From Mactromeris polynyma (taxonomy: Eukaryota > Mollusca > Bivalvia > Venerida > Mactridae): a DNA stretch of 64,000 nt. The stretch covers positions 22,442,264 to 22,506,263 of the forward strand of contig JASFXZ010000007.1 of NCBI GenBank assembly GCA_032209605.1. The letters run 5' to 3'. A program made the position numbers and the translations under genes. Below the pieces are notes generated by a model that ran no database searches, was not told where the DNA came from, and worked only from the letters and a program-made list of their open reading frames with translations. How positions within the stretch are numbered: the stretch's first letter is position 1; every line of letters starts with the position of its first letter. Shown piece after piece: positions 46,401 to 61,400 of this stretch.

Positions 46401-49400
46401 AATATAAAAAATTTACTATCAATGTCTATGTCAAATTTTTTAACGTATTTAATTATATCTGAGATGATATTCTGTATCATTGGGCATTCCCAAAATAAAT
46501 GAATTAATGTTTCTTTTTCTTTATTACAAAATGTACAGTTTTCTGATGATGAAATTCCCATTTTATATAATAAAATGTTAGTAGCTAAAATTCTGTGATT
46601 GATTCTTGTTTGCAACCATTGTAGGTATGTGTCATTTGTTGTATTAAAGACCCAGCTATATATATTTTTCCATTCATTTTGTTGGAAATGGTACACATTT
46701 TCCCATTTGTTTTGACTTGTTGGCAGAACATTAGATTTTATTAGTAGGCTATATGGTGATACTACTCCTTTTTTACTGAATAAAACTGGTTCAAAATATT
46801 TTGGAACTATAGGATACAATTGATTTTCTTTGTCATTTTTGTTAAAAGTAATGCCATTGATTTAATGGTCAATTTAATGGATTTTACCATTCCTTCATAA
46901 TGCAAAAAGTTAATATTAGTTCCAGTCATTTTTTCTAACTCAGTTCTTTTTACAAAGTTACCATTTTTCATCAATAGGTCTTTAATGTATCTGATACCTC
47001 TATTATACCACGACTTGTAAAAAACAGGATTTTTGTCTATCAAAAATTTATGATTATAAAATAAAGGCAAGTTTAAAAAATCATCAACAGATTCAACTGT
47101 TGATGCATCTATAACATTTGTATATGCATACAGTACATCATTCCAGAATGAGTTTTTTATTGTTCCATGAATTTTAAAAATGTACATTTTGCCACAATTG
47201 ATAATCATCTCTAAATTGAAAATATGTCTTACAAAGTGATAAATATTACTATTATTTTCTGAGATTAATCTTTTTAACCAGGATAATTTTAAACTTTTCA
47301 TGTATGCATAGATATCTATCATTTTTAATCCACCATCTGTATATTTCTTAATTAAAATTTCCTTTTTGATTTTTGGTGTCCCCTGCCAAATAAATGCATA
47401 AAACAATATGTTTATAGATTGAATAATATCTGTGGGTGGATTTGGTAAAGAGGTGAATAAATGTGTCAATAGTGGCAATAGTAGAGACTTTACAACTGTT
47501 ATACGGCCTATTGGAGTTAACTCTCTTTTATTCCAATGTTTAAGGCATTGTTTTATTGTTTCTATCTTTTCATTAAAATTGAGAGGTATCATTTTTTCTA
47601 AATCAACATGGAACTTTAAACCTAGTAATTTGAAAGATGTACAATTCCATTCTAGTTTCCATCTTGTTTTTATTGACATAGTACTATATTTTTTGGAGCC
47701 TATCCATATAACATGTGTTTTATCAAAGTTAACTTTTAATCCAGAGAATAAGGAATAATTGTGTAAAACTTTGAGAGTAGAATGTAAAGATTGTTCTGAC
47801 CCATCTAATAGTAATGAGGTATCGTCTGCAAATTGTGATATCTTAAACTCCATCCCTTTTATTTTGATACCTTTAATATTTTTTTCATTCCTTATTTTTA
47901 TGGCTAGTATCTCAGCACATAAAATGAAGATATAGGGACTTAATGGATCACCTTGTCGGCATCCACGGCCAATATTGAAAAATTCTGACAGGTAGCCATT
48001 TATTTGAAGTGCGGTTTGAATTTTATTAAGAAATAATGAAATCCATTGTTTAAACATTGGTCCAAATTTGAAAAGGTCTAAGGTTTTATTTATAAACTCA
48101 AAAGATAGGGTATCAAATGCTTTCTGGAAATCGATCATCATCAGAAGACCCGGTATCTTATGTTTTTCTGTATAATTCATTACATCATATAGTAAGCGAG
48201 TATTTTCCCCCATAAATCTACCTTTAATAAAACCTGTTTGATCTTTACTAATTAAGGTGTCTAGAACTGATTTCATTCTGTTAGCAATAGAACCAGATGC
48301 TAATTTAAATACTGTGTTTAACAAAGTCAAGGGGCGCCAATTATTCAAAAATTGTTTCGGTTTATTTTCTTTTGGAATACAGGTTATAATTCCTTGTTTT
48401 TGGGTAACTGAAAATTCTCCCTTGTAGAAAGCACTATTTATAGATCGTACAACAAAGTGTCCTAATTGTTTCCAGAAGGTCTTAAAAAAGTTAGCAGAAA
48501 AACCGTCAGAACCTGGAGACTTATCATTTTTCATATTTTTCAATGTTAAACTAATTTCTGAGTGAGAAAGGATACCTTCTAAAGAGTCTGATTGTCTGTT
48601 ATTTAAAGTAGGGAAAACCGAACCAGATAAATACTGATTTAGATCAATGTCAATGGATTGTTCATCTTTTGAATATAAATTACTATAAAATATTTTGCCT
48701 TCCTTTAATATATCTGACTGATCATATATGCGTTGACCGTTGTTTATTTCTAAGAAAGGAATTATTTTTGAAGAGTAATTGTATTTTTCAAGGTTACAAA
48801 AGTAGTTTGTTGGTTTTTCTCCCTTATCTATCCATTCAGCTCTAGATCTTATCATAAAACCTCTCATCTTTTCCTGTCTAATCTGTTCTAGTTCAGTTTT
48901 TAAATTAATCAATTGTTCTTTGTTGTTTTCTGTTAAATTATTCTCTAAATCTTCGATTTCGATGATTAACTGTTTTTCTCTGTCATTTTTACATTTAATT
49001 TTATAGCTAGAGTAAGATATTGTCTTTCCACGTATTTCCATTAACAGAGTTTCTAGAAAGAGCTGGTCATCTATAGTACATTGTAAATCTTCATTTTTTA
49101 TATCTTTTATATTTTCTAAGTTATACACTGGAAGGCAATATTGTTTTTTGATCTCTTCAATTTTTTCATTAATGCAATTCAAGTATTCTATATCCTGTAG
49201 CAGTGAGTTATTAAACTTCCAAAGACCTTTGCCATGTGGTATACTATAAAAATCTAGTTTTAATTCAATTATAGAATGATCCGATTTATAACTTAAACTG
49301 ATGTCACAACCTTTAATTTGATGTAATAGGTCCCTAGTTATTAAAAAGAAGTCTAATCTGGCTTGTTGTAAAGGGTTGGTCCTTCGCCAAGTGTACTTTT

Positions 49401-52400
49401 TAACTTCACCATTGAGTTCTCTAAAAGCATCACATAATTGTCGACTTTGTATATTTTCTTGTAAAAAAGATCTTGCTTTAATATTGTTATTCAAGCATTT
49501 ATAATTACAATAATCTAAGTCAGTATTTAAAACAAAATTGAAATCACCACACCATATGTAGGACTCATTATCAATTTCATCAATAAGCTGAAATATTTTA
49601 CTGTAAAAGTTTGGACAATCTTTGTTAGGACCATAAATATTTATAAGTGTGAATCGTTTGGAATTAAGAGTCATGTCTAATAGAATATAATTACCATGTT
49701 CGTCAAGTTGTAAATCAACACCGTGATACAAAAGAAGATGATAATAATCCGAATGCGCGTGAAGTACACATGGATCAATTGATGCTGTCTTAGTGTGGAA
49801 ATAATGCGAACAGCCGAGTGATTGTAAAATGAATCATTTTCATGTATTTAATATAAATTGTATGCCCTAGGTTACATTGACACGATAACTGTTCGTCGAT
49901 AAGAGCCTCGTGGTATTGTTAGAAATGCATAAGCTACACAAATGACACGTGGTATTGTTTGAAATGCATAAGCTACACAAATGACACGTGGTATTGTTTG
50001 AAATGCATAAGCTACACAAATGACACGTGGTATTGTTTGAAATGCATAAGCTACACAAAAGACACGTGGTATTGTTTGAAATGCATAAGCTACACACATG
50101 ACACGTGGTATTGTTTGAAATGTATAAGCTACACAAATGACACGTGGTATTGTTTGAAATGCATAAGCTACACAAATGACACGTGGTATTGTTTGAAATG
50201 CATAAGCTACACAAAAGACACGTGGTATTATTTGAAATGTATAAGCTACACAAACGACACGTGGTATTGTTTGAAATGTATAAGCTACACAAATGACACG
50301 TGGTATTGTTTGAAATGTATAAGCTACACAAAAGACACGTGGTATTGTTTGAAATGCATAAGCTACACAAATGACACGTGGTATTGTTTGAAATGCATAA
50401 GCTACACAAATGACACGTGGTATTGTTTGAAATGTATAAGCTACACAAACGAGACATGTAAGAAGAGTTTCATTGTAACAACAAAACAATATTTAACATT
50501 AAGAAACACTGAATTGGCATCTAAATGGGTTCCCTTAATAAGTTATGAATCGTAAACATCACACAGACGAAGTTTTCTTTAATTTCAATAAGTCGATCGA
50601 TTGGGTGACTTGTCTTAGCAGAACAGAATACATGTACTCATTTCGATTGTTCATTAATTGTATTGATCCATGCTGATGAGACTCATATATATACCTATGT
50701 ATTAAAACCCCGTAATCAATAATACATCATACGTATGTATACATAGCTAGAGTATAAACATTCCTAGATCAGTTGTAATAAATGTACACAAAGCCAGTAT
50801 ATTTGGGGTTGGCGGTTTAGTATTCGCCACCAGCCTTTTTGCAACTGAAATTCAAAGGGAACGAAGTGCGCATCTGGTCCCAGGGCAATCTTTTGTTCTC
50901 TATCATACATTAACAATTGTGTGTGCAATTCATAGTAACCGACAATCTACGTTTCTATCATACAATTTTTTATTAACAATGTGTACCAATTTATATGAGC
51001 CGTGGCCTTAACACCCATTCAAATAAAAATATATAAGGTTTTCAATTATTGTTGTTAATTACTTATTTCCACTTGTAAACAAACATACGCTTGTACACTA
51101 CCTGCAATGTGAGAATGGAAAATAAGTTTGTCAGGACCGAGGTTAGGACGTACGACTAACATATGTCACATCGTAACTTCCGTAAGATAAATACATACAG
51201 GAAAAACCTGATACGTTGTTTATCCTATAACAACGATCGATACATTGTTTGCATTGAGGTATGTTTGTTTGATCATATTATCAAGACACTTAAGAAGAAA
51301 TAAATACACGCATGTGCAAGGGTATGACAAATGATCTGATGATTTCTCGCATCATTTATTGAACTTAACAACACATTGAATGGGAAAATCTTTCTCAAAA
51401 TGGTATCAGTCTTGAATTGAATAAACAATAGCTGCACCATTGTCGACCAATTTCAATATCATCCACGTTAAGATGCATATACATGTATGAAAATAATAAG
51501 ACAGTGTCTTGAATATTACAAAAGCCATGTAAATGTACATGATGGCATTAATGCATTTTTTTTCTTCAGATTTTTATTTTTTTAGGTCGTCTAATTTGTA
51601 AATAAACGAAGAGGTATTGTTGAAGGTTGATCCATTTTAAGTTAAACCATTATCAAAGTAATAAACACATAATTTCGTTTAACAGTATATTAGGTTTTTG
51701 CAACAATTTGTAATTCCTTGCTTCATTTGTATGTACGAGTCTCCGTTTCATCGCGGACTAGGTACATAGATAAATAGTCGTCTGTCGATTAACATATATA
51801 TTTTGATTGGACTTCAGCAGACGTTTGTCCGCAATGAGCATAAACGCGTTTACAAATGTAAACTAAACATGAAATATATTTCCTTAACGTTGCGACATTC
51901 CATTCCCAAAGACTGTAAAACTAATGTCACATCGTTCTTATCTACGATATGAGTCGCTGTATAATGGTATAAGAGCGAGAAAGAATATCTCAAAGAAGAA
52001 CATAAATATTCACAAAACAGGACCTCCCAAAACAGAAACCATCAGGGTACAAAATAAACACAATTGAGGAGGGCGGGGATGAAAGTAAACCTAGAAGGAA
52101 CGATTAGGGGGGGGGAGATATTCAAACAAACTCGGTTGGTATTAATATGGGTTCCAAATATTCGATTCAAGCTATGTCACCAAATGACATACACAACATG
52201 CAACTTAAAGGTGGATGGTACATGCAAAAACTATTCAATATCAACTAAGGGTCTGCTATCGCACAAATGCGACTCAAACGTGTACGCTATATGACGATGT
52301 CATAGACACCGACATATTTATTTGGACAAATATTTTAATTTTGCATGCTCGAAATAATTTCACACTTTACCATCGGACAAGGACCTTTGTAATTATCCTA

Positions 52401-55400
52401 TAATAATTTACTGCCCTAGCCTTTGACTTGGTAATGAGCTTGCTGCGTGTCTGTACCTTATGAAAGCTATTGTCATGAATTATATATCACGTTATGTTAT
52501 GTTGCCATGTTATCCCAAACAAGACTTGCCAGAAATAATCTGATTATAAATTATCTGTTATGTGAAAACAAGTAACAGAAATATTGCAAGTCCTGGAATG
52601 TTACTGTGGGTTTAATAAAAAACGAAATTAGTCAATGCTGCCAACACACATGGCGTTGGTAACGATCACAAACAATATGCTGAATACATAATTATATAAA
52701 GGTAATTGATTTCACAGGGAATCGTAAATATCAAACAATCCAATAAAATATTCATTCAAGATGTATTGCGGCTAATCAGGCTTTTTCAGGAATAAGAAAT
52801 AAAGATATATACAGAATTGCATAAAACCGCGTAATGCGAAAATCGCCATATTGTTATGGTTGAACTTGATATCAACTTCATTTTCGAACACTGACGGAAA
52901 TAACATATATCAGGCTAACAAGATCTATTTTTATCTTGAATTACAATATACTCAATATTCACTGTACAGTCTCGAATGCCATGTAGGGGGGCCGCTCCCA
53001 GATATTATTATATCGAACAATGTAACCATTTCGAACATCTTTATTTACATAAGCAGATGCTATTGAGAAATTGTTAAGGTTTATATATATACAAAATTCA
53101 GTCAATACTTATGCAAAAAAAATCAGCTAAATTATATAAAGTTTCCGAACAGTATCCGCGTTATTATCAGTACGCTGAGTTGAATAATATAAAGAATTGT
53201 GTGTATAATATTGGTGACAATATTTCAGTCTGAAACTTAAAGATAACAACGCAGGAAGTTGTCAGTCATCAAATTTCCAAGATTTACTAGTAATTTGGTG
53301 ATTTCTGTTTTCACTTTTGTAAAATATCAGTGGATAAGCGAAATTTGCTCTTTGATTATCACAGTGTCACTCGACAAATATCTCTTTAGTCTAATAAAAG
53401 TATTATTCTGAATAAAATAATACAAAGAACTTGAACTTATACACATATATATATTTATTGCAGATTCTACCATGCAGCAATCACATGATTTCTCTTCAAG
53501 ATCAGCTCCGTCATCATCAGCTTTACCAGATTCAACATTGCTACAATCTCCGATACAACCTTCTTCATTACCTATTTCTAATACATTTACTCCGGACATT
53601 TATCCTTCAAGAACGTTTCAAACTGAACCAGGTAATAGTATTGTCACAAGTGAAACACCTGTCCTGACGTCGTCATTCACAACACTTGGCAATCGTTACA
53701 TGTCCGACAGTATTAGCACACCCTCGTTCAGTGGCTTATTCAAGAACCAGAACAAAAATTCTTCGATGAATACTTTTGATACAATTGTCGCATCACGTGA
53801 TACAAATGTAGTTAGTGTTAATGTTTTAGATATAACGGTGTTGAGCACAAACTTAGCATCTGCAAGCTTGATGTCGTCTTTTAACGTGCTTTCCATGTCT
53901 TCTGTGTCGCATTCGGGTAGGGAACATCAAACTAGTAGTGATTTCATTAATGATAATAAAAGGACAATAAGCTACACTTTAAATACAATTCTAACAGAAT
54001 CAGTGATCTCAAAGTCTGTGATAATAAATATTAAGCCAACGAGAACATTTTCATATACTACTGTAAACATTGTAGATACCGATCCTCCATTAATGTTTAG
54101 TTCTTCATCGTTATTGTCATCAACTGCGTTATTATCAGATCCATCATTTTTACTTTCTCTTCAAAGTGAAATGACCAATGAAATCACGACACAAACATCC
54201 ATAAAGTTACATAGTAATTATTTAGATAGTTCTTCTAGTGCTGGTCTGAATGTTCCAGTCTACAGCTTTTCGTCACCTGTATCATCAGTGTTTAACATCG
54301 GACTTACTGGTAAGTCAAATTATGAATTTGATTCACGCATGCCGCTATCGGACATGATCACATCACACTCTGATACGTTTTCTGCACTTACTTCAAGTAC
54401 AACAACGATCAATATAAATGAGTATTTGACTGAATTTTTCAATAGTGCACGTTCACATGGAGAAACATTTTCAATTGTGACAGAAATAATTAAGCAAAGT
54501 GATTCTTCTTTTTACGTTGGTGAAAGGCAGTCACTACGCGACAATAATTCGAGTAAACCATCTATTCACGAACTAGTATCAATCTCAACGCATGTTTCAT
54601 TCATTTCACCGACGTCTATCACGAACACAAACTATGACTCTTTTCAAAATTATTCACCATTTTTAAACGAAACTACAAAGACAGATGAAGGTATGGCCTC
54701 CACGATCGGTATTGTTTCGAATAGCTCAATTGCTTCAACAAGAACTATCAGCAAAGTCTCGCAATTTGAAACAACCTCATCCTCATTCATATCTGTAAGT
54801 GAAACGCGTGTAACAAATGACAGAGACACATTTGTATCACCAATGACGAGCCAACTATACACAGAAATCCAGTCTTCGTCCTTAGATGTCAACTCATTTA
54901 GTGCATCAACTGGATTATCAGTCACATCTGAAGTGTCTTCTATTGTCTATCAACGTTCTTCAAGTCAATTCAGTTATTTTTCTGAAGGTCAACAGCAAAC
55001 GCCGAAACAAAATATGTCGACTTTGGCTTTCACTGAAGACAGGATTTTCAGTACATCCGTGCCTTTCGAAGCATCAACATTGAATGAACATGGTACGACA
55101 GTGTTGAATATGTCATCGTCCGAATATATTAGCACCCAGCTGTCCTTTTCCGTTGACATTACAAATAATGGTACACAAGTGGAAGCAAGTGATTCGAGTT
55201 ATGCAACCGAATCGACTCGCGAGAATCATGCTGAAACAAGTACAGTATTAACGGAAAATACCGTACAAGACAATGTCATCAGCACAATTTCTGTCTTCCA
55301 CAGCAGAGTACCTACCTGGTACACGACTTCTTTATCTGAAATACCTTCATATTCTTCAATGTCTGATTGGACTTCTCTGAATTATCCACACACAAATATA

Positions 55401-58400
55401 GTTCAGTCTGCACCTGAAGTAAGCAAAACATTTGTTTCCGACGGGCCGACTTATGCCGCTCTATACAGCACTTTTGTTTCAACTAAGGTGCATACGTCAG
55501 AAACCTTAGTGTCTTCACTTTTCACATCGCATGAATCAAGTATTTCACCGACTACAACAGCACATTTCTTATCAGCTGAGACTACATATTCAATATTGGA
55601 TAATGGGATTTCAACAATTCTAAATGTGCAAAGCAGCAGTTCTGTTGTAGCGCAAAGATTTAGTATCTATTCAAGTGCATATGACATTCAAACGACTGTG
55701 GGCCGAGTGACATCCAGTATTAAAACTGCGGGTCACACTACTGCCATTGGAACAAACTTCAAAATACCGCCATCATCAAGATTTCATAGTAGTAGTTCAA
55801 TATCTGCAAATGGTTTCCCCTCATTAACTTCAGCTACAGAATCATTAATAAACGATGTCATTGCGTCAGAGTCTACAGCGGAGTTAGCGTCACTGTTACT
55901 AGCAACAACAGTGTCTCTATATTCTGACACTTCTATGAAAGTATCTACCGTCTATCCACAATCAAGAATCAATATGACAGTGAATCAATCGAATTTACTA
56001 CCTGACACTACAGGAATGCCCGGATATTCCGAAACAATAAGCACAAATGCAGGAGAACAAACAGTACTGCCATCATCAGCCGATTCGTATTTTAAGTCAA
56101 TGGATTCATTAGTTACAACATATTCTGAAAATGCGACAGTGATGTCTGATTCACGAATAAATACACAGTTCCAGACAACAGCAACATTGCTGACAACTGA
56201 TTCGTTTACAAGCATAGACTCAACGGATAAGAATGGTAAAACTGAATCTCCATTGTCTGAAATCAAGTCGTCAGACGTGTTACCCAGCTTTGGATTTACC
56301 AGTTTAGACGAACAGTCCTTAGTAGCATGGACATCTACACCGGTATTGGCGACATCTGACTTACTAACCGACATTGATACTACTAGTGCTTCATACCCTT
56401 CGGTAACATCATGGTTAAGGCTTAGAACATCGAACGAACCTAGTACTGTAGATTATACAAATTCAAAAGAGGGCTTAATACAAACGCCTTTGACAGTATC
56501 ATATACAGCATTAAGAAGCACCAAAACTAACACGTTAGTAGATGCGCCAGTCACTATATATCCCACTAAATCTGGTTTATCATCAGTCATCATCGGATCT
56601 GTCAGAAGCGACGAACTGCTGAAGACGACAACGCATGCAAATGTACATTTATCAACTTCAATTCAACTTGATATAAATGACACTACAAGTAGTAGAGACC
56701 ATCATGAAACTGCGCGTTCAATGGTTTCACACATTATTCGTAGTAATATTGATTCAACTTCAACAGTATTTGGTGTAGAAAATGGATCTTCTTCATTAAT
56801 GGGAGTATCTGATTTACAAGTTTCCACAATTGTAGATTACCTATCGATATCAACAGATCAGGCGGTTCCATCCGTTTTGTCCAGCAAAACGACGATGACA
56901 TATGAAAGTTCCTACTCAGGGATTGCAACATCATGGACAGAAAAATCATATGTGGGTACAAGTAAAATCAACACAAGCGGCGCAAGTAACACTGATACGG
57001 TTTCCTATGTTATGATGTCATCCTACCTAACTGCCAGCTTTGGTGTAATAACAACCAAAGACAAACAAGTGATATTTTCAACGACGAGTCCAAATTACAG
57101 TTCATCTTCTACTTCTGAGACTATAAGAACAGAATTACGTTTATCATCCAAACTGCAGTCATCTCAATCAAATGTTTCCTCAGCAATTGGCAATGAAAGA
57201 AATACTATTTCCATATCTACGACAATCACCGAACTGCCAAGTGTCGAAGTAAGCCATGTCTCCTTAAAATGGACATCGTCATTTTCAACATTTTCAGAAT
57301 CTTTGTTAGTTGCAACAACTGATATTATCTCAAGCACGTCGAACTCCACAACTTCCAGCACGCTCACTGATAGTCAACAAACTATTTCGTCACTGTCAAA
57401 TGATTCCTTTATGATTTTACCAACTTCTACGTTCGTCATGCAGCAGGAGAATGCATCTTCACAGGCAATGCTTTCAGACTTAAGCACGTCTTCCCAAGAG
57501 TCCACAACACATTTTGGTACTTCTGGAGTCTTTGGGACATTTTGGTTCACAAAAAACACCGATACTGTTATCGTTGATACAGGATCACAACTAAGTTCAC
57601 ACACAAAGCATGTTTCAATCGTTTTCAAATCCAATTCTTATTCTACCAACCTCAATGATATTTTTACGTCTGCAGGTAGCTCATTGCAAAGTGGAGATTC
57701 ATTGGCTTACACCAGCACATCCTCATTAGACGTGTTAAGGACATCGTCATCATCGTCCATGGTAGTCATGTCAGACTTTACGTATATGAGTGTCGATTTT
57801 AGTTCAATATTGACCACTGACACCTTAGGTTTAGGCGCACTCTCAGATTCAAATTCCCTGTTTGAACCCTCAAATATTTTTGCTAGTGCAACGTCGTCGG
57901 ATATCAAAACAGTTGATACTTATTCTGTCACTCAGGAGGTGCTATCCAATACCAATAGTGTTCTTAATTCAGTATCATATCGTGTAACAAGTGTCACAGA
58001 TTTAGACGGATCATTCTTAATTGACTTAAGTGACAGTCAGAGTTCAGAACATACGCTCAATGTCATTCAACAATCCAATATTGTGTATTCAACATCTGTA
58101 TCGTTGTCACCCACTTATTTGGAGGTATCACCGAGCATCGTAACGACACCACCTTATTCATCTGTATCATCTGTCATGCAATCATCATATGTTGTAACAA
58201 CGCCAGATGTTTATTCTACAGAGGTATCAAATGCAGGTGTAAACCTGAATACAACGTCTTCAAACAACATTGCAACAGATACTTTCTTCGACACAGCCAC
58301 AGTTGGAACCTTACCGGCGTCGTATACTTTCGGTAACTTAATGAATTTGACTGTCGAGCATTCTAGCATATTTAATTCAGGTGTGCATGGAAACCAAAAT

Positions 58401-61400
58401 ACTTCTACTTTAAAGCCAATGGTTTCAAATTATTTCAGCACTTTACTTCCATCATCTACATTTCAGGCTAGTATTCTTAAGACGTTTTCAATGTTTAGTT
58501 CGTCTGGAGCAGAATCTAGTATAAGTCATCCAGTTGATATAGATACATCCTTTGATTTTGAGTCAACAGAAATATTTGCTAGCACATCTACCATGTCAAC
58601 ACCATTTTTGTCGTCTGAATACGGTTTATCGTCTTATGTGTCACTGTTAGTCTCGTCATCAGCAATCAATACACTTTTAACAACCACTACTAGTAACAAC
58701 TCAATGTTGTTTTTCACAAATTTGTCGTCTACGACTTCTACTAGATCTTCACTGTCAACTGTTGCGTCATTTATTTCGACGACCACTGATGATTTCACAA
58801 TGAGCGATATTACAACAAGTTCTACAACCGCATTGAATGCCCAATCACCTCTTGGAAGTTTTACAATTTCACCAATGTCTGCTGTTTCCACATCGGGTAG
58901 TTTTGAGTTCTTTGAATCAGTATCTAGTTTAAGTCATCAAATTGTAATAGATACATCCTTTTATACTGAATCAACATTTGCGTTTGATAGTATACCTAAT
59001 TTGTCAACGCAAATTACATCTTCTGAAAGCTTATTACCGTCTTACATAGCACCACTACTATCGCCGTCAACAATGGAGACGGATTTACCATCCACTACTC
59101 GTAACAATACGATGTTGTTCACCTCAGATCTGCCGTCATCAAGCTCTTTTGGTGTAAATACCAAAGGGATATCTTCATTGTTAATATCGCAGTCCTTCAT
59201 TTATACAACGTCTGGTGATTTAACAACAAGTGGTTTTACAAATTCCATAAGCACATTGGAAGCTAAATCTTATCCAGAAAGTGCTGAATCTTCATCATTG
59301 TCCGTTGCTTCCACATCAGTTGGCTTCCAATTCTCTTCAAAATTCGTTTCATTTTCAAGTACTTATTCGCCTATCGGAGAAACTAGCTATTTTCAAAATT
59401 CGTCAGTACCTACGACAGAATACCTTTCATATGCCTCAAAAGAATCGACAGTTTCTCCGTCAGAAGTTACAAGGACTATGAATAGCGACGATGTTTTGTC
59501 TTTTTCTAGTGATTTTGTTTTAGACAGGTCAAGTCATTCAGCCGAATCTAAATTTTCATTTGTAATAACACCATCAATTATATACAGCTCGACATATCCG
59601 CTTGAGTTATCATCAGCCGCCTCCTCAATCAGAACACTGTTGTCTTCTGTTGTCTCACAGTCACTTAGCGCAGCTACACAAACGTTGGAAAGTATAAAAG
59701 ACGGTTTGGTCAGCGAGAGTTTAACAATGTCTTCTACTTTAGTTTCACCAGTACCTACATATGATTCTGAATCTTTGACGGAGCAGGCTATAGTGACACC
59801 AATTCACTCACCCGACAGTTCGCTATTGTCGTCACCAAGAATTTCACAGTCTTTTACGAGATATAGTGATTTGTCGTCAGTCGTAGAACCATCTGCACAT
59901 CCAAGCTCTTATTCCCATTTAATATTGTCAAGTTCTCCTGTTGTTTCACAAAAACCATCAAGCACAGGGCAAATCTCATTCGATGTCGAATCGTCAGATG
60001 AAACATCTCGATATTTAGAAACACACATCAGTGTAACGTCAGCTTCCACCGTCACGGCAGTATTGTTGAGTACAGATGCTCAAGAGTCTACAAAATCCAC
60101 TGACACACAATCACGCTCACTGCATCCTGCTACAGTAAGTACAGAACGTCTAACAGCGTCGACCTCTGTAATCATATCGACTTCTATAACTCCAGTTACC
60201 TCGATGGAATCGGTGATATATTCAACGGCGCTTCTGGAAACGATTTCACCGACTTCGGCATCCATGTTCATGACGAATGATTCAATGATGAACTCCTTAG
60301 TTTTAACAACAGCTTTCACAGAGTCAATAAATTCAACAGATGTCCTTCAATCACAGAATGTTTCAGCTGAAAACGAAACTACAGCTACATTCAGCATCAC
60401 ATTATCGCCTACAAGTATTTTGGAAACTGTAAGTTTCACTAGTAGTATATTTAATCCTACAACAGAGCCGCCTGTGGTCACCACCAGAAACATAACAAAC
60501 GTTGAAGAAACATTTTGGGTACGAACTGGTAAGTTTAATTTATGTTCACCAGTTTTCTGACTATTAAAGTAAACATAATTATGTTCAATTTTGGAATTCG
60601 CCCGATTCTATGCCCGTTTAGTTCTTTAGTTTAGTTATATTGTGTTCAGTTCTTTAATAGTTAGATACCCGAATAATAAATAATTATATATCATAAATGT
60701 TGAAATTGATCTGATTCTCAATGATGGTGATAGTATAAATTCCAAACAAGTTATGTTTCCATTATAAACACTACGCATTTATAAGTGCGCTCCTGATTAA
60801 ATTTCAAGTCTTGAAAATTCGACGTGGAATCGACATCACAAGCCCCACTTTTGTAAAAGAAATGGAAAGAAGACTGGCAGTCGCATTCAATGAAGCGTTT
60901 GTCATAGAGAAACTGATACAAGAGGGGAAATACCAGCCTCTTCAACGAAGGAGGCGAAAAAAGCGATTTGCTACTTCCGGTGAAGCCGCTGTACATGTAA
61001 GAAAATTATTCATTAGCTTCATTAACTTAACTTTTTTTTAAAGATCAGTAGAGTAGTGTCATTTCAGGGATATAGTGATACTTTATTAACAGTGAAATGG
61101 TGTCCGCCTAATATCATAAAGCCGACGAGTCCAAAAGTAAAAACCCCATAACATACATTGTATCTGCCTAAAAGTCCTTAAGTTCGCATGTCAATGTTGA
61201 TGGTAGATTACCCCCGTAGTTTGTAGGCCCGCTGATCTAAAATGCCTCTTAGTCTGAACCCCAAGTCCAAAAGCCCCTAGTCCGAATGTCAAACTTAATC
61301 CAGATCTGCTCAGCAGTCTGACGACCCACTAATTCTGAAAGTCAACATCAAAATTATACTTAATCGTGAGATACACAATTGATAAAGATGTTGAAACAGT

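Noticed and set aside
49867..50555. Three open frames of about 200 aa with Cys-rich 13-residue repeats
   Set aside because: They arise because the 39-bp repeat is a multiple of three. No start context, splice support or independent codon bias, and both strands are equally open.
55985..56374. 129-aa antisense frame (and others) within the giant exon
   Set aside because: Shadow frames caused by Ser/Thr codon composition of the + strand exon.
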